From positions 4,582,399 through 4,599,898 of the forward strand of contig NC_135567.1 in assembly GCF_964340395.1 (NCBI RefSeq): a stretch of 17,500 bases of DNA, given 5' to 3'. A program made the translations under genes and the position numbers. The DNA is from Glandiceps talaboti. Its lineage: Eukaryota; Hemichordata; Enteropneusta; Spengelidae. The notes below the pieces were generated by a model. It was not told the origin of the DNA, made no database searches, and saw only the letters and a program-made list of their open reading frames with translations. This document shows, one piece after another, positions 7,361 to 17,060 of the stretch. Position 1 is the first letter of the stretch. The number at the start of each line of letters is the position of its first letter.

Positions 7361-9582
7361 TCATGGTCCTGTCGGGAAGGAAGTCAGGAGAACTGCTGAC
7401 AACTTCCTGACCCCTGTTTGATTGGTCGAGGAAGTGGACGGCTTACTCGGCTGACTCGTGCGTCTAGTGTTTGCAGCCTGACCCTGAACCTTTCTGGGTT
7501 TACGAGAGCGTTTCTTACTTTGACTTCGACGCTTGTATCCACTAGTTTGTGGTTGCTGTCTTGTAGTTGGCGTAAACGTAGACGCTTGAGGCATAGCAGT
7601 GGCCTGGAATTAAGTGGGTTTTGTAAATTTTGGACCCCTCTCAGTTGCGGCCGGAACTTGCTTAGCCATCTTGCTCAGCAAGCCCCAAATAAAACTCTAG
7701 AATTGCTCGTCTTGCTAGCCCTAGCATCTAGTTTTAGTTCTGGGGTGTACTTCGGTGCTAATTGCTCAAGGAAGGCATCACGTTCTGACAAAATGAGCGA
7801 TGCCCGCTGACGTAATGACGAGTGTGTGAGATCAGTCACACTCGTCGCTACTGAACGAAAAAGACAGAGGAGTTTGCTCTGCGTGTCTGACATAGGACCA
7901 CTCTTAGTCAACTCAAACCAGTCCAGGTGTGATAGAATGCGTATGTTCTTAGACAACGATTCACCCAAGGACCTCACGAAGGAGCGAGAAACCATATAAG
8001 ATTTGAAAGCAGTTTAGTTGTCACCAACTAACCTTGTTTCCTTCTCCAACGTTGGATACCCTAGCCATGGTTCAGATGTATGAACCTGGTAAGACTTCGA
8101 CCTGGATTTGAACCATGGGAATCGACCCGGTGGAAGGGGATCCCTGTCGTTCATACCTGCCAGTTAGTTCTCAATTTGTGCTTGTTGAGACGAGACTGAA
8201 TCAGCCCAAGGAAGAGACGTAGTGGGGTAAGATGACGCTCGCGACTCCTCCCTCAGCGACTGAAACATTTGGGATTCAAACAGCTTGGGTGGAGCTGGCC
8301 ATTTACAGTCGGGAAACTGCTCGTAAATCCATGAAATTACCTCTTCATAGGCCACTTTGTCACGAGTAGTGGCCGCTGATGGACAGCGACTGGCTGCCCC
8401 GACTGATATTTCAGAATGGGATTCCATGTCGCTAAAATCATCATCAGAGGCATGGATCTCCAACACATCCTTAGATACCTGTGGAGACCTGCGTCCTTCC
8501 CAAGTTTAACGATCAAAATGATCTGGAAGGTCTCTATGTCTAAAGCGTGACTGATCACCGTGTCTTGACCCTGAGATGGAATGATCGGATGATGACGCTA
8601 TATCCCGAGTAGTAGACCTACTACTGGAACGAGACGGCCGAGAGGGTGAGGTTGACTTCCTGTTTCGGCCTCCTGGTTCCCCTGGGGGTGGGGGCTCATT
8701 GTCACTAGGCCCAGTGTGGGGTTAGTAACAGGTGGAGTCCGCCCTTGAAAACCATGTTGAATGGTTTGCTGCCAGGCATAGGGAACACTGGGTACCATAG
8801 AGGGTGTTGTTCCCTGTGGTAAATAGGGTACTGCTCCCTGTGGTAAAAAGGCTGTGTTCCCAGTCATCTGTGGATGAACCCTTGTATACTGATGGAAATA
8901 CTGAGGGTTTGTCACAGGAAATTGGTTATAAGGAACGTAGGAGTATCCCCAAGGAGAGAAATTAACTCCGGGTTGTACTCCTGTTTGGTCGGTCACAAAA
9001 TCGATGGGTGACCGGTATCTGGACTGCCCCCTCGAATTTGCCGCCTGTGGTAAATTACTACGTACCACAGCAGTGGTTTGACCTTGACCAAAGGAAATGT
9101 CCCTGAAATCTGTAGTGGGGATACATTCTGCCTCTCCCTGAACGATCGTATTTTTGATCAGGCGAACCTGTCTGTCATCAGGCTGGGAACGCCGAGGGAG
9201 GTAATACGGATCCCGTCTATCGGGCAATAGATTCTGTGGAGCATATATCCCCTTGTGGGTTTGACCAGGATGGTGCGGCGACAACCGCAGGCACTCCAGG
9301 ATCCCTAATGGAGGTAAAACTGCTGCCTTGAAAAAGGCATTTTTCCAGAATAGGAGAAACAGACATACCTTCTTTGGAAGTACTTACTGTAGTGCGTTGA
9401 GGGATGACGTCATCGATCTCGCCACGTCTTTCTGAAAACTTTTTCCACTGACGATCGGTCCAGTTACTGCAGAAATCGCATGTCTGGTTAGGCCGACAGG
9501 ATCTGCAGTCTGCACAAAGATCATGGCCATCTCCCGCAATGATGGGGTGGCCACACTTACTTATGGAAGACTGATCCGACAT
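7361..9582 (-). pseudogene. DIRS Gag-like gene, multiply broken
   Basis: The start codon is the ATG at 9582, about 270 bp inside the 5' terminal repeat. The N-terminus has a cysteine-rich cluster, CGHPIIAGDGHDLCADCRSC then CDFCSNWTDRQWKKF, typical of DIRS Gag proteins. A Pro/Gln/Tyr-rich middle follows in another frame (9284-8700), then an Arg/Ser-rich part (SRPSRSSSRSTTRD). The C-terminal part holds WIYEQFPDCKWPAPP, SEPWLGYPTLEKE, KQVPAATERGPKFTKPT and a basic end (KRRSQSKKRSRKPRK). From about 8700 to 7680 one frame is used but is cut by TAA at 8506-8508, 8164-8166 and 8014-8016. A frame change near 7680 is followed by TAA at 7610-7612. Frame changes also occur near 9250 and 8700. Gag would package the RNA. 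The basic end may belong to the junction with the RT ORF. Confidence 0.82.
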
Positions 9583-9849
9583 TGTGAAGGAAGTTCAAAT
9601 GCTAAAAAAAATACAAGTACAACAATCGCGCCCGATAGCCAAATGAGGCGCCAACGAACTTGAGAAAAAAAACGATGTCCACGAAACGTAGATGCAACAC
9701 ACAAGAATAAAAAGGAACGACTTAGCTGGAATCCTGAGGTATTCAGCGAGGTGTCCACCGCTATTAGGGGATAACTCGTGTCAATTTTTGCACAAGAGGA
9801 TAAAACTCGCAGAGTTCTTTAGCTATTCCACGAAATTCGTCGATTTGCC
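9583..9849 (-). other. DIRS 5' leader between terminal repeat and gag
   Basis: About 270 bp lie between the 5' terminal repeat and the gag start. It contains no further recognisable coding sequence. The promoter of DIRS elements is expected in or next to the terminal repeat, but no clear TATA or initiator motif was identified here. Confidence 0.5.
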
Positions 9850-10006
9850 AAGGAATACTGGGGATCGGCTAGTCAAGGTCATGTGACCACTAGGCGGACA
9901 GGCAACAGGGTGCCAGAGGCATTGATTTATATTTTGCAATACACAAGGGGAAGCCGAGGGACACCCAAAAGTAAGCTAAAAGGTGGGTATTTGTCTGTAC
10001 AGAATT
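9850..10006 (-). repeat. DIRS 5' inverted terminal repeat
   Basis: On the minus strand it starts AATTCTGTACAGACAAATAC and is homologous to the 3' terminal repeat from AATACCCACC inward (9991-9850). The first 44 bases are identical to the ICR half at 4982-5025. It carries the short start sequence rather than the 39-base extension of the other end. Confidence 0.9.
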
Positions 10007-10507
10007 AGCATTGTTTAGTGATTTTGGTGTCTCATCACTACCACCGGTTCTACATTCAACTGCTACAAACTCGGTTAGGGTCCATCAGGTATTATGTAAT
10101 GTCAAACAAGAATTGTGTTTTACCTTGACAGTCGTATATGATGTGTGTGTGTATTTACAATGCTTTATATATATAGACGAATATATTATTTCATTTACAC
10201 TATGGTCTGTTTCACCAAAATGATCATTAGGTGTATTTGTGGGTCTAGTCACCCACGAATAAACCTGATGATCCTTTTGGTGATAGGGACTGTATTGTAT
10301 AATCCGATGAGGTATGTAAATGACAGAAGCACAAATAACAAATTTGGTAATTATGCTGAAATTAATTTCCTTACCCTACGTCCTGTAACCATGGTAATGA
10401 AGAGCGCAATATTGTCTTAAATCATGGCCTAGGGTTAGGAATACTACAATGAAGTGGTCTACTTCACCTCAACCCGTAGGTTTGGAAGAGAACAGTGACA
10501 GTGGGTG

Positions 10508-10510
<3 letters not shown>

Positions 10511-10549
<39 letters not shown>
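10511..10549. repeat. (GT)n microsatellite
   Basis: An uninterrupted GT run of about 19 units is followed by gcgcgagtgagtg. It lies in the intron to the right of the DIRS element. Confidence 0.95.
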
Positions 10550-10551
<2 letters not shown>

Positions 10552-11053
10552 CGCGAGTGAGTGTAGAGAGGAAAATGCAGTGAAGCCAATTTTGGAGGCA
10601 GTGATACTCTTTAAAAGGACTAATTAAGGTTTTGAAGAGTTAAGGATGACAACCATATTTTGAATTGTCAGTTGTGATGTGAAAAGAGAAATGGGAATCA
10701 CAGGAACAAAACGGGAACAGATGGCAATGTATTAGGATAATGTTGTAGAAATGTTGATCTCAGTTCCGGCAATCATTGCGAGTAAGCCCATATAGTGTTT
10801 GTCAGTTAACTTCCTGGCCTTCAACTCGGCCAATGGTATCCAATTATCGTGGTGTTTGCCTGTAAAACCTCCAACGTGGTGGCAGCAGTGGGACTAAGTC
10901 ATTTAGCACATTTATTTTAGTGCCCGTTTTTGATGTCTCTGACCGCACTTACACCACGCTTATCAAATATTTAAATAGGATGGTCATAGGGTCATACGGA
11001 GGATGACTTTTCAGCACCATCGATTTGGGGGAGGGTAATATTTTATGTACCAG

Positions 11054-11070
11054 CCCCCCCCCCCCCCCCC
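11054..11070. repeat. Poly(C) tract of 17
   Basis: A homopolymer of C is preceded by gtaccag and followed by tgtaattaccgaagcctctc. The flank resembles, in inverted form, sequence at 4570-4590. The length in the assembly may be unreliable. Confidence 0.85.
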
Positions 11071-11475
11071 TGTAATTACCGAAGCCTCTCTAAGGTTGTT
11101 ACACTACGAGTCCTTGCCAGCTTAATGGAATTCGCACTGAGATTTTGGGGGAAAATGTCAGATTATTTGACTGAGATGTGCAATATGTGCTTTATATAGT
11201 GAATTTGTGCATTTACATGACAGTGGGTGGGCGTAATCAGTTATGTAAAAGGGCTGTAGGTAATACGGTGTATGTTCTAGTGTAAACACTCATCGAATTC
11301 GAAGTATAACTTCATTACACTACATATCTTTATGCTCATTATTGGTTTTAACAGATCAACTTTGGATAATGCTCAGGTATTTTAAAATAACAGCTGGTTA
11401 CCCAAAGTTGTCCTGTTAAAACAATATAGGTGAAGAACTTTACTATAACTACCAGATATATATAAAGTGACATAC

Positions 11476-11673
11476 CTCTCCCATATCATGGATGTAGCTT
11501 GTAACATTTCTAAGGAAATCATCTTCAACGCTTTCATTACGTTTACTAATTGATTTAACAGCCTTGACATAGTTCGTCCAGTACATCACAGGAAATCTTT
11601 CGTCTGTGATCCATTTCTCCTTTTGTTCAAGTATCTCCTCACAGATGTTTGGCATCATCCTAGCTTTTGATAT
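11476..11673 (-). CDS. ROCO-like gene exon: Roc-COR linker and start of COR
   Basis: A 198-nt exon (66 codons, phase 0 on both sides) lies after the acceptor ATTTACAG and before the donor GTATGTCAC. It reads ISKARMMPNICEEILEQKEK, then WITDERFPVMYWTNYVKAVK, and ends NVTSYIHDMGE. The pattern 'MP.IC..I...' followed by 'P...W..Y' and by a 'YIHDMGEV' ending is the usual first part of COR, and the final 'GE' joins directly to 'VIYIKI' in the next exon. An aligned protein family would confirm the borders. No defects are visible. Confidence 0.82.
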
Positions 11674-12179
11674 CTGTAAATAATCAAACTTCATGGCACT
11701 TAGACAGTTTTGATTAATAGTATGTATATGTGACAAGGTCAAGACCATTCCAACTTGTCATCAATTCAGTAAATATCTTTAAAAAATAAACAAATAATGT
11801 AAAGTCAATATTTGCCAAAGTATATGATTGCCAAAGAGGTCACAGCTATGGCTAATCAGTATTGCTAATGAGCATTGTTAAATGCTATTTCCGATAATAT
11901 AGTTAGGTTTCTAGTGAAACAAGACAATTGTGCAAATGTTCACAATGTTTTAGATGTTAGCACATCTCCAGAACAAGGCATGACTTAATAGACACCAAAC
12001 TTAAGAAACTGGTGTTAGGTTTGATGGCCTGTATTTTGAGTCCTGTGAATATTATAAGTGATCAATTCTTTTCCCAGTGGAATTGTTAATTTGTAAGTTA
12101 TTAATATCAGATTAACGGGGTTATAGATAGTTTGCATATATATGTGTAATACAGAATGATTTACTCTACTCAACCATAC
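11674..12179. other. Intron, nothing recognised
   Basis: AT-rich intron of about 0.5 kb between two well-supported exons. It has a GTATGG donor on the right-hand side and a TTTACAG acceptor on the left-hand side (gene on the minus strand). No repeat family or additional exon was noticed. Confidence 0.7.
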
Positions 12180-12328
12180 CTTTATCTCACATAGCAAGTT
12201 TCTCAGTCGCTGCATTTCGTCACTCTCGATATCCTTACAATTCAAAATGAATCGTTCGTCAGATATGTCAAAGTACTTCCCAAACTTCTCTTGGGCCTCT
12301 TTCAGAATTTCATCGGCAACTGCATCAG
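12180..12328 (-). CDS. ROCO-like gene exon: C-terminal end of the Roc GTPase domain
   Basis: A 149-nt exon lies after the acceptor TTTCCTTCCAG and before the donor GTATGGTTG. The first two bases complete a codon from the upstream exon, then it reads DAVADEILKEAQEKFGKYFD, followed by ISDERFILNCKDIESDEMQR and LRNLLCEIK. 'FILNCKDIESDEMQRLRNLL' is the last strand and helix of Roc in DAPK1-like proteins, following the nucleotide-binding motifs. Those motifs (P-loop, switch regions) would be in exons to the right of the 56-bp satellite and are not in this window. Confidence 0.82.
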
Positions 12329-12730
12329 CTGGAAGGAAAGATATGTACAATCATAGAACAACCACCCACATTTACTTTCACCCAAGAATTTACATACCTA
12401 AGCTAATCTTTTCATGCCGTAAGTTTAATTAATACGTTAGGCTATTTAATAGGTAATGTTGGATTATTTTGTCTGATAAAGTGAAGCCATTGTTGATGGA
12501 CAATTGAAAGGTAAATTAAATTGTCCAACTCCCCCCCCCCCAAGACCAACAAAAACAACAACAAACAAACAAATAAGCAAACAAACAAACAAACAAACAA
12601 ACGGACACAAACATGGTGATTCAAATATAAACTAAAAAGTATTTTATGAACGATAGACAAAAAATCTAACATGAATGGCCAACAATGAATGGAATTTAAT
12701 GAAAGAAAAGAATGATATATAACATAAATA
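12329..12730. other. Intron with simple repeats
   Basis: This sequence upstream of the Roc exon on the gene strand contains an 11-base C run (12531-12541) and an AAAC-type run. No exon was seen. A minus-strand frame with repeated Cys-Leu-Phe-Val is produced by the simple repeat and is not a gene. Confidence 0.6.
12546..12602. repeat. (AAAC)n microsatellite
   Basis: AACA/AAAC units, interrupted once by ataagc, become regular CAAA repeats from about 12569 to 12602. Confidence 0.92.
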
Positions 12731-15700
12731 ACCGACATTATAACTATATACTCATGTCAAACAAAGCCTTTACGTAGACTGTGTAAACCGACATTATAAC
12801 TATATACTCATGGCAAACAAAGCCTTTACATAGACTGTGTAAACCGACATTATAACTATATACTCATGACAAACAAAGCCTTTACGTAGACTGTATAAAC
12901 CGACATTATAACTATATACTCATGGCAAACAAAGCCTTTACGTAGACTGTGTAAACCGACATTATAACTATATACTCATGTCAAACAAAGTCTTTACATA
13001 GACTGTGTAAACCGACATTATAACTATATACTCATGTCAAACAAAGTCTTTACGTAGACTGTGTAAACCGACATTATAACTATATACTCATGGCAAACAA
13101 AGCCTTTACGTAGACTGTGTAAACCGACATTATAACTATATACTCATGGCAAACAAAGCCTTTACATAGACTGTGTAAACCGACATTATAACTATATACT
13201 CATGGCAAACAAAGCCTTTACATAGACTGTGTAAACCGACATTATAACTATATACTCATGTCAAACAAAGCCTTTACATAGACTGTGTAAACCGACATTA
13301 TAACTATATACTCATGGCAAACAAAGCCTTTACGTAGACTGTGTAAACCGACATTATAACTATATACTCATGGCAATCAAAGCCTTTACATAGACTGTGT
13401 AAACCGACATTATAACTATATACTCATGTCAAACAAAGCCTTTACATAGAATGTGTAAACCGACATTATAACTATATACTCATGTCAAACAAAGCCTTTA
13501 CATAGACTGTGTAAACCGACATTATAACTATATACTCATGGCAATCAAAACCTTTACGTAGACTGTGTAAACCGACATTATAACTATATACTCATGGCAA
13601 ACAAAGCCTTTACGTAAACTGTGTAAACCGACATTATAACTATATACTCATGTCAAACAAAGCCTTTACATAGACTGTGTAAACCGACATTATAACTATA
13701 TACTCATGGCAAACAAAGCCTTTACGTAGACTGTGTAAACCGACATTATAACTATATACTCATGTCAAACAAAGCCTTTACGTAGACTGTGTAAACCGAC
13801 TTTATAACTATATACTCATGGCAAACAAAGCCTTTACGTAGACTGTGTAAACCGACATTATAACTATATACTCATGGCAAACAAAGCCTTTATATAGACT
13901 GTGTAAACCGACATTATAACTATATACTCATGGCAAACAAAGCCTTTATGTAGACTGTGTAAACCGACATTATAACTATATACTCATGGCAAACAAAGCC
14001 TTTACATAGACTGTGTAAACCGACATTATAACTATATACTCATGGCAAACAAAGCCTTTACATAGACTGTGTAAACCGACATTATAACTATATACTCATG
14101 GCAAACAAAGCCTTTACATAGACTGTGTAAACCGACATTATAACTATATACTCATGTAAAACAAAGCCTTTACGTAGACTGTGTAAACCGACATTATAAC
14201 TATATACTCATGGCAAACAAAGCCTTTACATAGACTGTGTAAACCGACATTATAACTATATACTCATGTAAAACAAAGCCTTTACGTAGACTGTGTAAAC
14301 CGACATTATAACTATATACTCATGTAAAACAAAGCCTTTACGTAGACTGTGTAAACCGACATTATAACTATATACTCATGGCAAACAAAGCCTTTACGTA
14401 GACTGTGTAAACTGACATTATAACTATATACTCATGGCAAACAAAGCCTTTACGTAGACTGTGTAAACCGACATTATAACTATATACTCATGGCAAACAA
14501 AGCCTTTACGTAGACTGTGTAAACCGACATTATAACTATATACTCATGGCAAACAAAGCCTTTACGTAGACTGTGTAAACCGACATTATAACTATATACC
14601 CATGGCAAACAAAGCCTTTACATAGACTGTGTAAACCGACATTATAACTATATACTCATGTCAAACAAAGCCTTTACATAGACTGTGTAAACCGACATTA
14701 TAACTATATACTCATGTCAAACAAAGCCTTTACATAGACTGTGTAAACCGACATTATAACTATATACTCATGACAAACAAAGCCTTTACATAGACTGTGT
14801 AAACCGACATTATAACTATATACTCATGTCAAACAAAGCCTTTACGTAGACTGTGTAAACCGACATTATAACTTTATACTCATGGCAAACAAGGCCTTTA
14901 CGTAGACTGTGTAAACCGACATTATATCTTTATACTCATGGCAAACAAAGCCTTTACGTAGACTGTGTAAACCGACATTATAACTATATACTCATGTAAA
15001 ACAAAGCCTTTACGTAGACTGTGTAAACCGACATTATAACTATATACTCATGGCAAACAAAGCCTTTACGTAGACTGTGTAAACCGACATTATAACTATA
15101 TACTCATGGCAAACAAAGCCTTTACGTAGACTGTGTAAACTGACATTATAACTATATACTCATGGCAAACAAAGCCTTTACGTAGACTGTGTAAACTGAC
15201 ATTATAACTTTATACTCATGTAAAACAAAGCCTTTACGTAGACTGTGTAAACCGACATTATAACTATATACTCATGTCAAACAAAGCCTTTACGTAGACT
15301 GTGTAAATTGACATTATAACTATATACTCATGGCAAACAAAGCCTTTACGTAGACTGTGTAAACCGACATTATAACTATATACTCATGACAAACAAAGCC
15401 TTTACGTAGACTGTGTAAACCGACATTGTAACTATATACTCATGTCAAACAAAGCCTTTACATAGACTGTGTAAACCGACATTATAACTATATACTCATG
15501 GCAAACAAAGCCTTTACGTAGACTGTGTAAACCGACATTATAACTATATACTCATGTCAAACAAAGCCTTTACATAGACTGTGTAAACCGACATTATAAC
15601 TATATACTCATGGCAAACAAAGCCTTTACGTAGACTGTGTAAACCGACATTATAACTATATACTCATGTCAAACAAAGCCTTTACATAGACTGTGTAAAC

Positions 15701-16146
15701 CGACATTATAACTATATACTCATGGCAAACAAAGCCTTTACATAGACTGTGTAAACCGACATTATAACTATATACTCATGTCAAACAAAGCCTTTACGTA
15801 GACTGTGTAAACCGACATTATAACTATATACTCATGGCAAACAAGGCCTTTACGTAGACTGTGTAAACCGACATTATAACTTTATACTCATGGCAAACAA
15901 AGCCTTTACGTAGACTGTGTAAACCGACATTATAACTATATACTCATGACAAACAAAGCCTTTACGTAGACTGTGTAAACCGACATTATAACTATATACT
16001 CATGGCAAACAAAGCCTTTACGTAGACTGTGTAAACCGACATTATAACTATATACTCATGGCAAACAAAGCCTTTACGTAGACTGTGTAAACCGATATTA
16101 TAACTATATACTCATGGCAAGCAAAGCCTTTACGTAGACTGTGTAA
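12731..16146. repeat. 56-bp satellite, 61 units with constant length
   Basis: The unit starts ACCGACATTATAACTATATA and ends GTAGACTGTGTAA. Unit starts checked along the whole array fall on 12731 + 56n up to 16091, and the array stops after a complete 61st unit, so no unit has gained or lost a base. Most substitutions sit at two places: the dinucleotide after CTCATG (GC in 36 units, TC in 16, TA in 5, AC in 4, by eye) and the CpG in TTTACGTAG (39 with G, 22 with A). Rarer changes are aaTcaa (units 12, 15), aaGgcc (39, 56), actTtata (39, 40, 45, 57) and acTgac (31, 44, 45). No unit encodes a continuous protein. It lies 5' of the Roc exon on the gene strand, probably within an intron. Confidence 0.98.
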
Positions 16147-16384
16147 AGGTCGTGATTATACAAGATCTAAAATTTGCTTTAAATTTTGAGGCAGGAGGGA
16201 CTTTCCTGGAATGGTATATGGAAAATTGATGTCATTTGGCACCTGCCTGCTTCTACCCCTCCCCAACAAAAAGACAAAAATACCACCAATGGCGTTGTAG
16301 CATAACTGTACAGTTTAAAAATATGTTTATCCATATGCTAATCCATGCTAACAATAGGTGTACATTTGCTGAATGACTACCAAG
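16147..16384. other. Sequence right of the satellite, nothing recognised
   Basis: About 240 bp, unrelated to the 56-bp unit except perhaps its first dozen bases (aggtcgtgattatac). No exon with a Roc motif was seen. Confidence 0.5.
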
Positions 16385-17060
16385 TTGCCTATCCAACCAT
16401 GTTGCTATCTTTGTGATATACGCTTTCATTTGGCTGTTGCTATGGGCATGGTCATGTTGTTAGATATATTTGCATACATTTCTGAAAGTTTTTGCTCACT
16501 TGTGTATGAATTTCTGATATTATCTTTGCAATGTACATGATTATTTGGCTGTTGCTATGGGCATGGTCTTGTTGCTAGGCATCTTTACATACATTTTTAA
16601 ATGTTTATTCATTTATCTATTAATCCTCTTGATATCTTCGCAATATATATACTAATTTGGTTGTTGCTATGGACATTTACATACATGTTTTGAATGTTTA
16701 GTCACTTGCCTTTCTATTCCTGTTGTTATCTTTGCAATACATGTGATTATTTGGCTGTTGCTATGGGCGTGGTCTTGTTGCTAGGAAAATATCGATCATT
16801 TTTGGAATGTTTTTCAATTGACAATTAATCCCTGTTCTCTGTGAAATACACCATCGTTTGGCTGTTGCTATGGGCGTGGTCATGGTTGCTAAGGTATTTG
16901 CGTACATATTTTGAATATTTACTCACTTGCCTACCAAATTATGTTATTATTTGACCAAAATATACTGCCATTTTGTTATTGCTAAGGGCATGGCCATAGT
17001 TGCTAGGGCCAATTTTGTCAACATGTTTTAAAGAAAATCTGACTCACTGACCAAGTATTT
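16385..17060. repeat. Degenerate tandem array, about 6 units of 94-115 bp
   Basis: The core TGGCTGTTGCTATGGGCATG recurs at 16431, 16546, 16658, 16752, 16859 and 16974 (the last as tgttattgctaagggcatgg). Each core is followed by a TTGTTGCTAGG-like element, a cataca-ttttgaatgttt segment, a cacttgcct segment and a ttatctttgcaatacatg segment. The spacings are 115, 112, 94, 107 and 115 bp. Units are diverged and the third lacks the ggtcttgttgctagg part. The core contains the short near-dyad gttgctatggg. Confidence 0.9.

Larger units (their letters stand above)
4691..10006 (-). mobile_element. DIRS1-like tyrosine-recombinase retrotransposon, defective copy with complete ends
   Basis: The element is read on the minus strand. 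Its termini are inverted repeats, 9850-10006 (5') and 4691-4871 (3'), matching over about 142 bp with some 8 mismatches. Between them lie gag, an RT/RNase H remnant, a tyrosine recombinase and, just after the recombinase, an internal complementary region (4937-5025) matching the outermost sequence of both ends. This layout defines DIRS elements, which lack an integrase and are thought to integrate a circular DNA by tyrosine recombinase without target duplication. Both ends finish in AATT and flanking DNA shows no duplication, so the empty site would be ...TCTA-AATT-AGCA.... At 5.3 kb it is near the family's usual length despite the RT deletion. It has no methyltransferase ORF. All ORFs carry stops or frameshifts. 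It sits in an intron of the ROCO gene in the sense orientation. Confidence 0.93.
10007..11475. other. Intron segment right of the DIRS element
   Basis: There is no exon that I can support. It contains a (GT)n run (10511-10549), a 17-base C run (11054-11070) and, at 10871-10893, the sequence ccaacgtggtggcagcagtggg, which resembles the LTR end plus primer-binding region of some LTR retrotransposons. Small plus-strand open frames at 10011-10420 have no family resemblance. Confidence 0.55.
792..12328 (-). other. ROCO-family (Roc-COR) gene, internal part: seven exons, both ends outside the window
   Basis: The seven minus-strand exons have lengths 149, 198, 820, 37, 101, 93 and 43 nt. Each ends at GT and starts after AG, and the codon phase carries through all six joins with no stop, giving about 480 codons. 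The order is end of Roc, COR, then a tail of unknown kind. ROCO proteins are cytosolic and couple a Ras-like GTPase (Roc) to a COR module that mediates dimerisation. The COR part resembles the DAPK1/ROCO type rather than LRRK in style, but this is a by-eye judgement. Kinase, ankyrin, LRR or death domains, if present, are outside the window. The introns carry nearly all the repeats, including one of about 8.0 kb holding the DIRS element. Expression and intactness of the whole gene cannot be judged from here. Confidence 0.75.

Noticed and set aside
4691-10006. Ty3/Gypsy or other LTR retrotransposon, or a Crypton
   Set aside because: The ends are inverted, not direct, repeats. An ICR and a tyrosine recombinase are present with no DDE integrase or protease, while RNase H and DIRS-type Gag are present, which excludes a Crypton.
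10011-10420. Two plus-strand open frames right of the DIRS element
   Set aside because: They have low-complexity, hydrophobic content, no family similarity, and overlap each other in different frames.
12442-12738. Minus-strand open frame with a Cys-Leu-Phe-Val repeat
   Set aside because: It is produced by the AAAC simple repeat and a C run, not by a gene.
12731-16146. CRISPR-like array
   Set aside because: The 56-bp units abut directly with no unique spacers and the context is a eukaryotic intron. It is a satellite.
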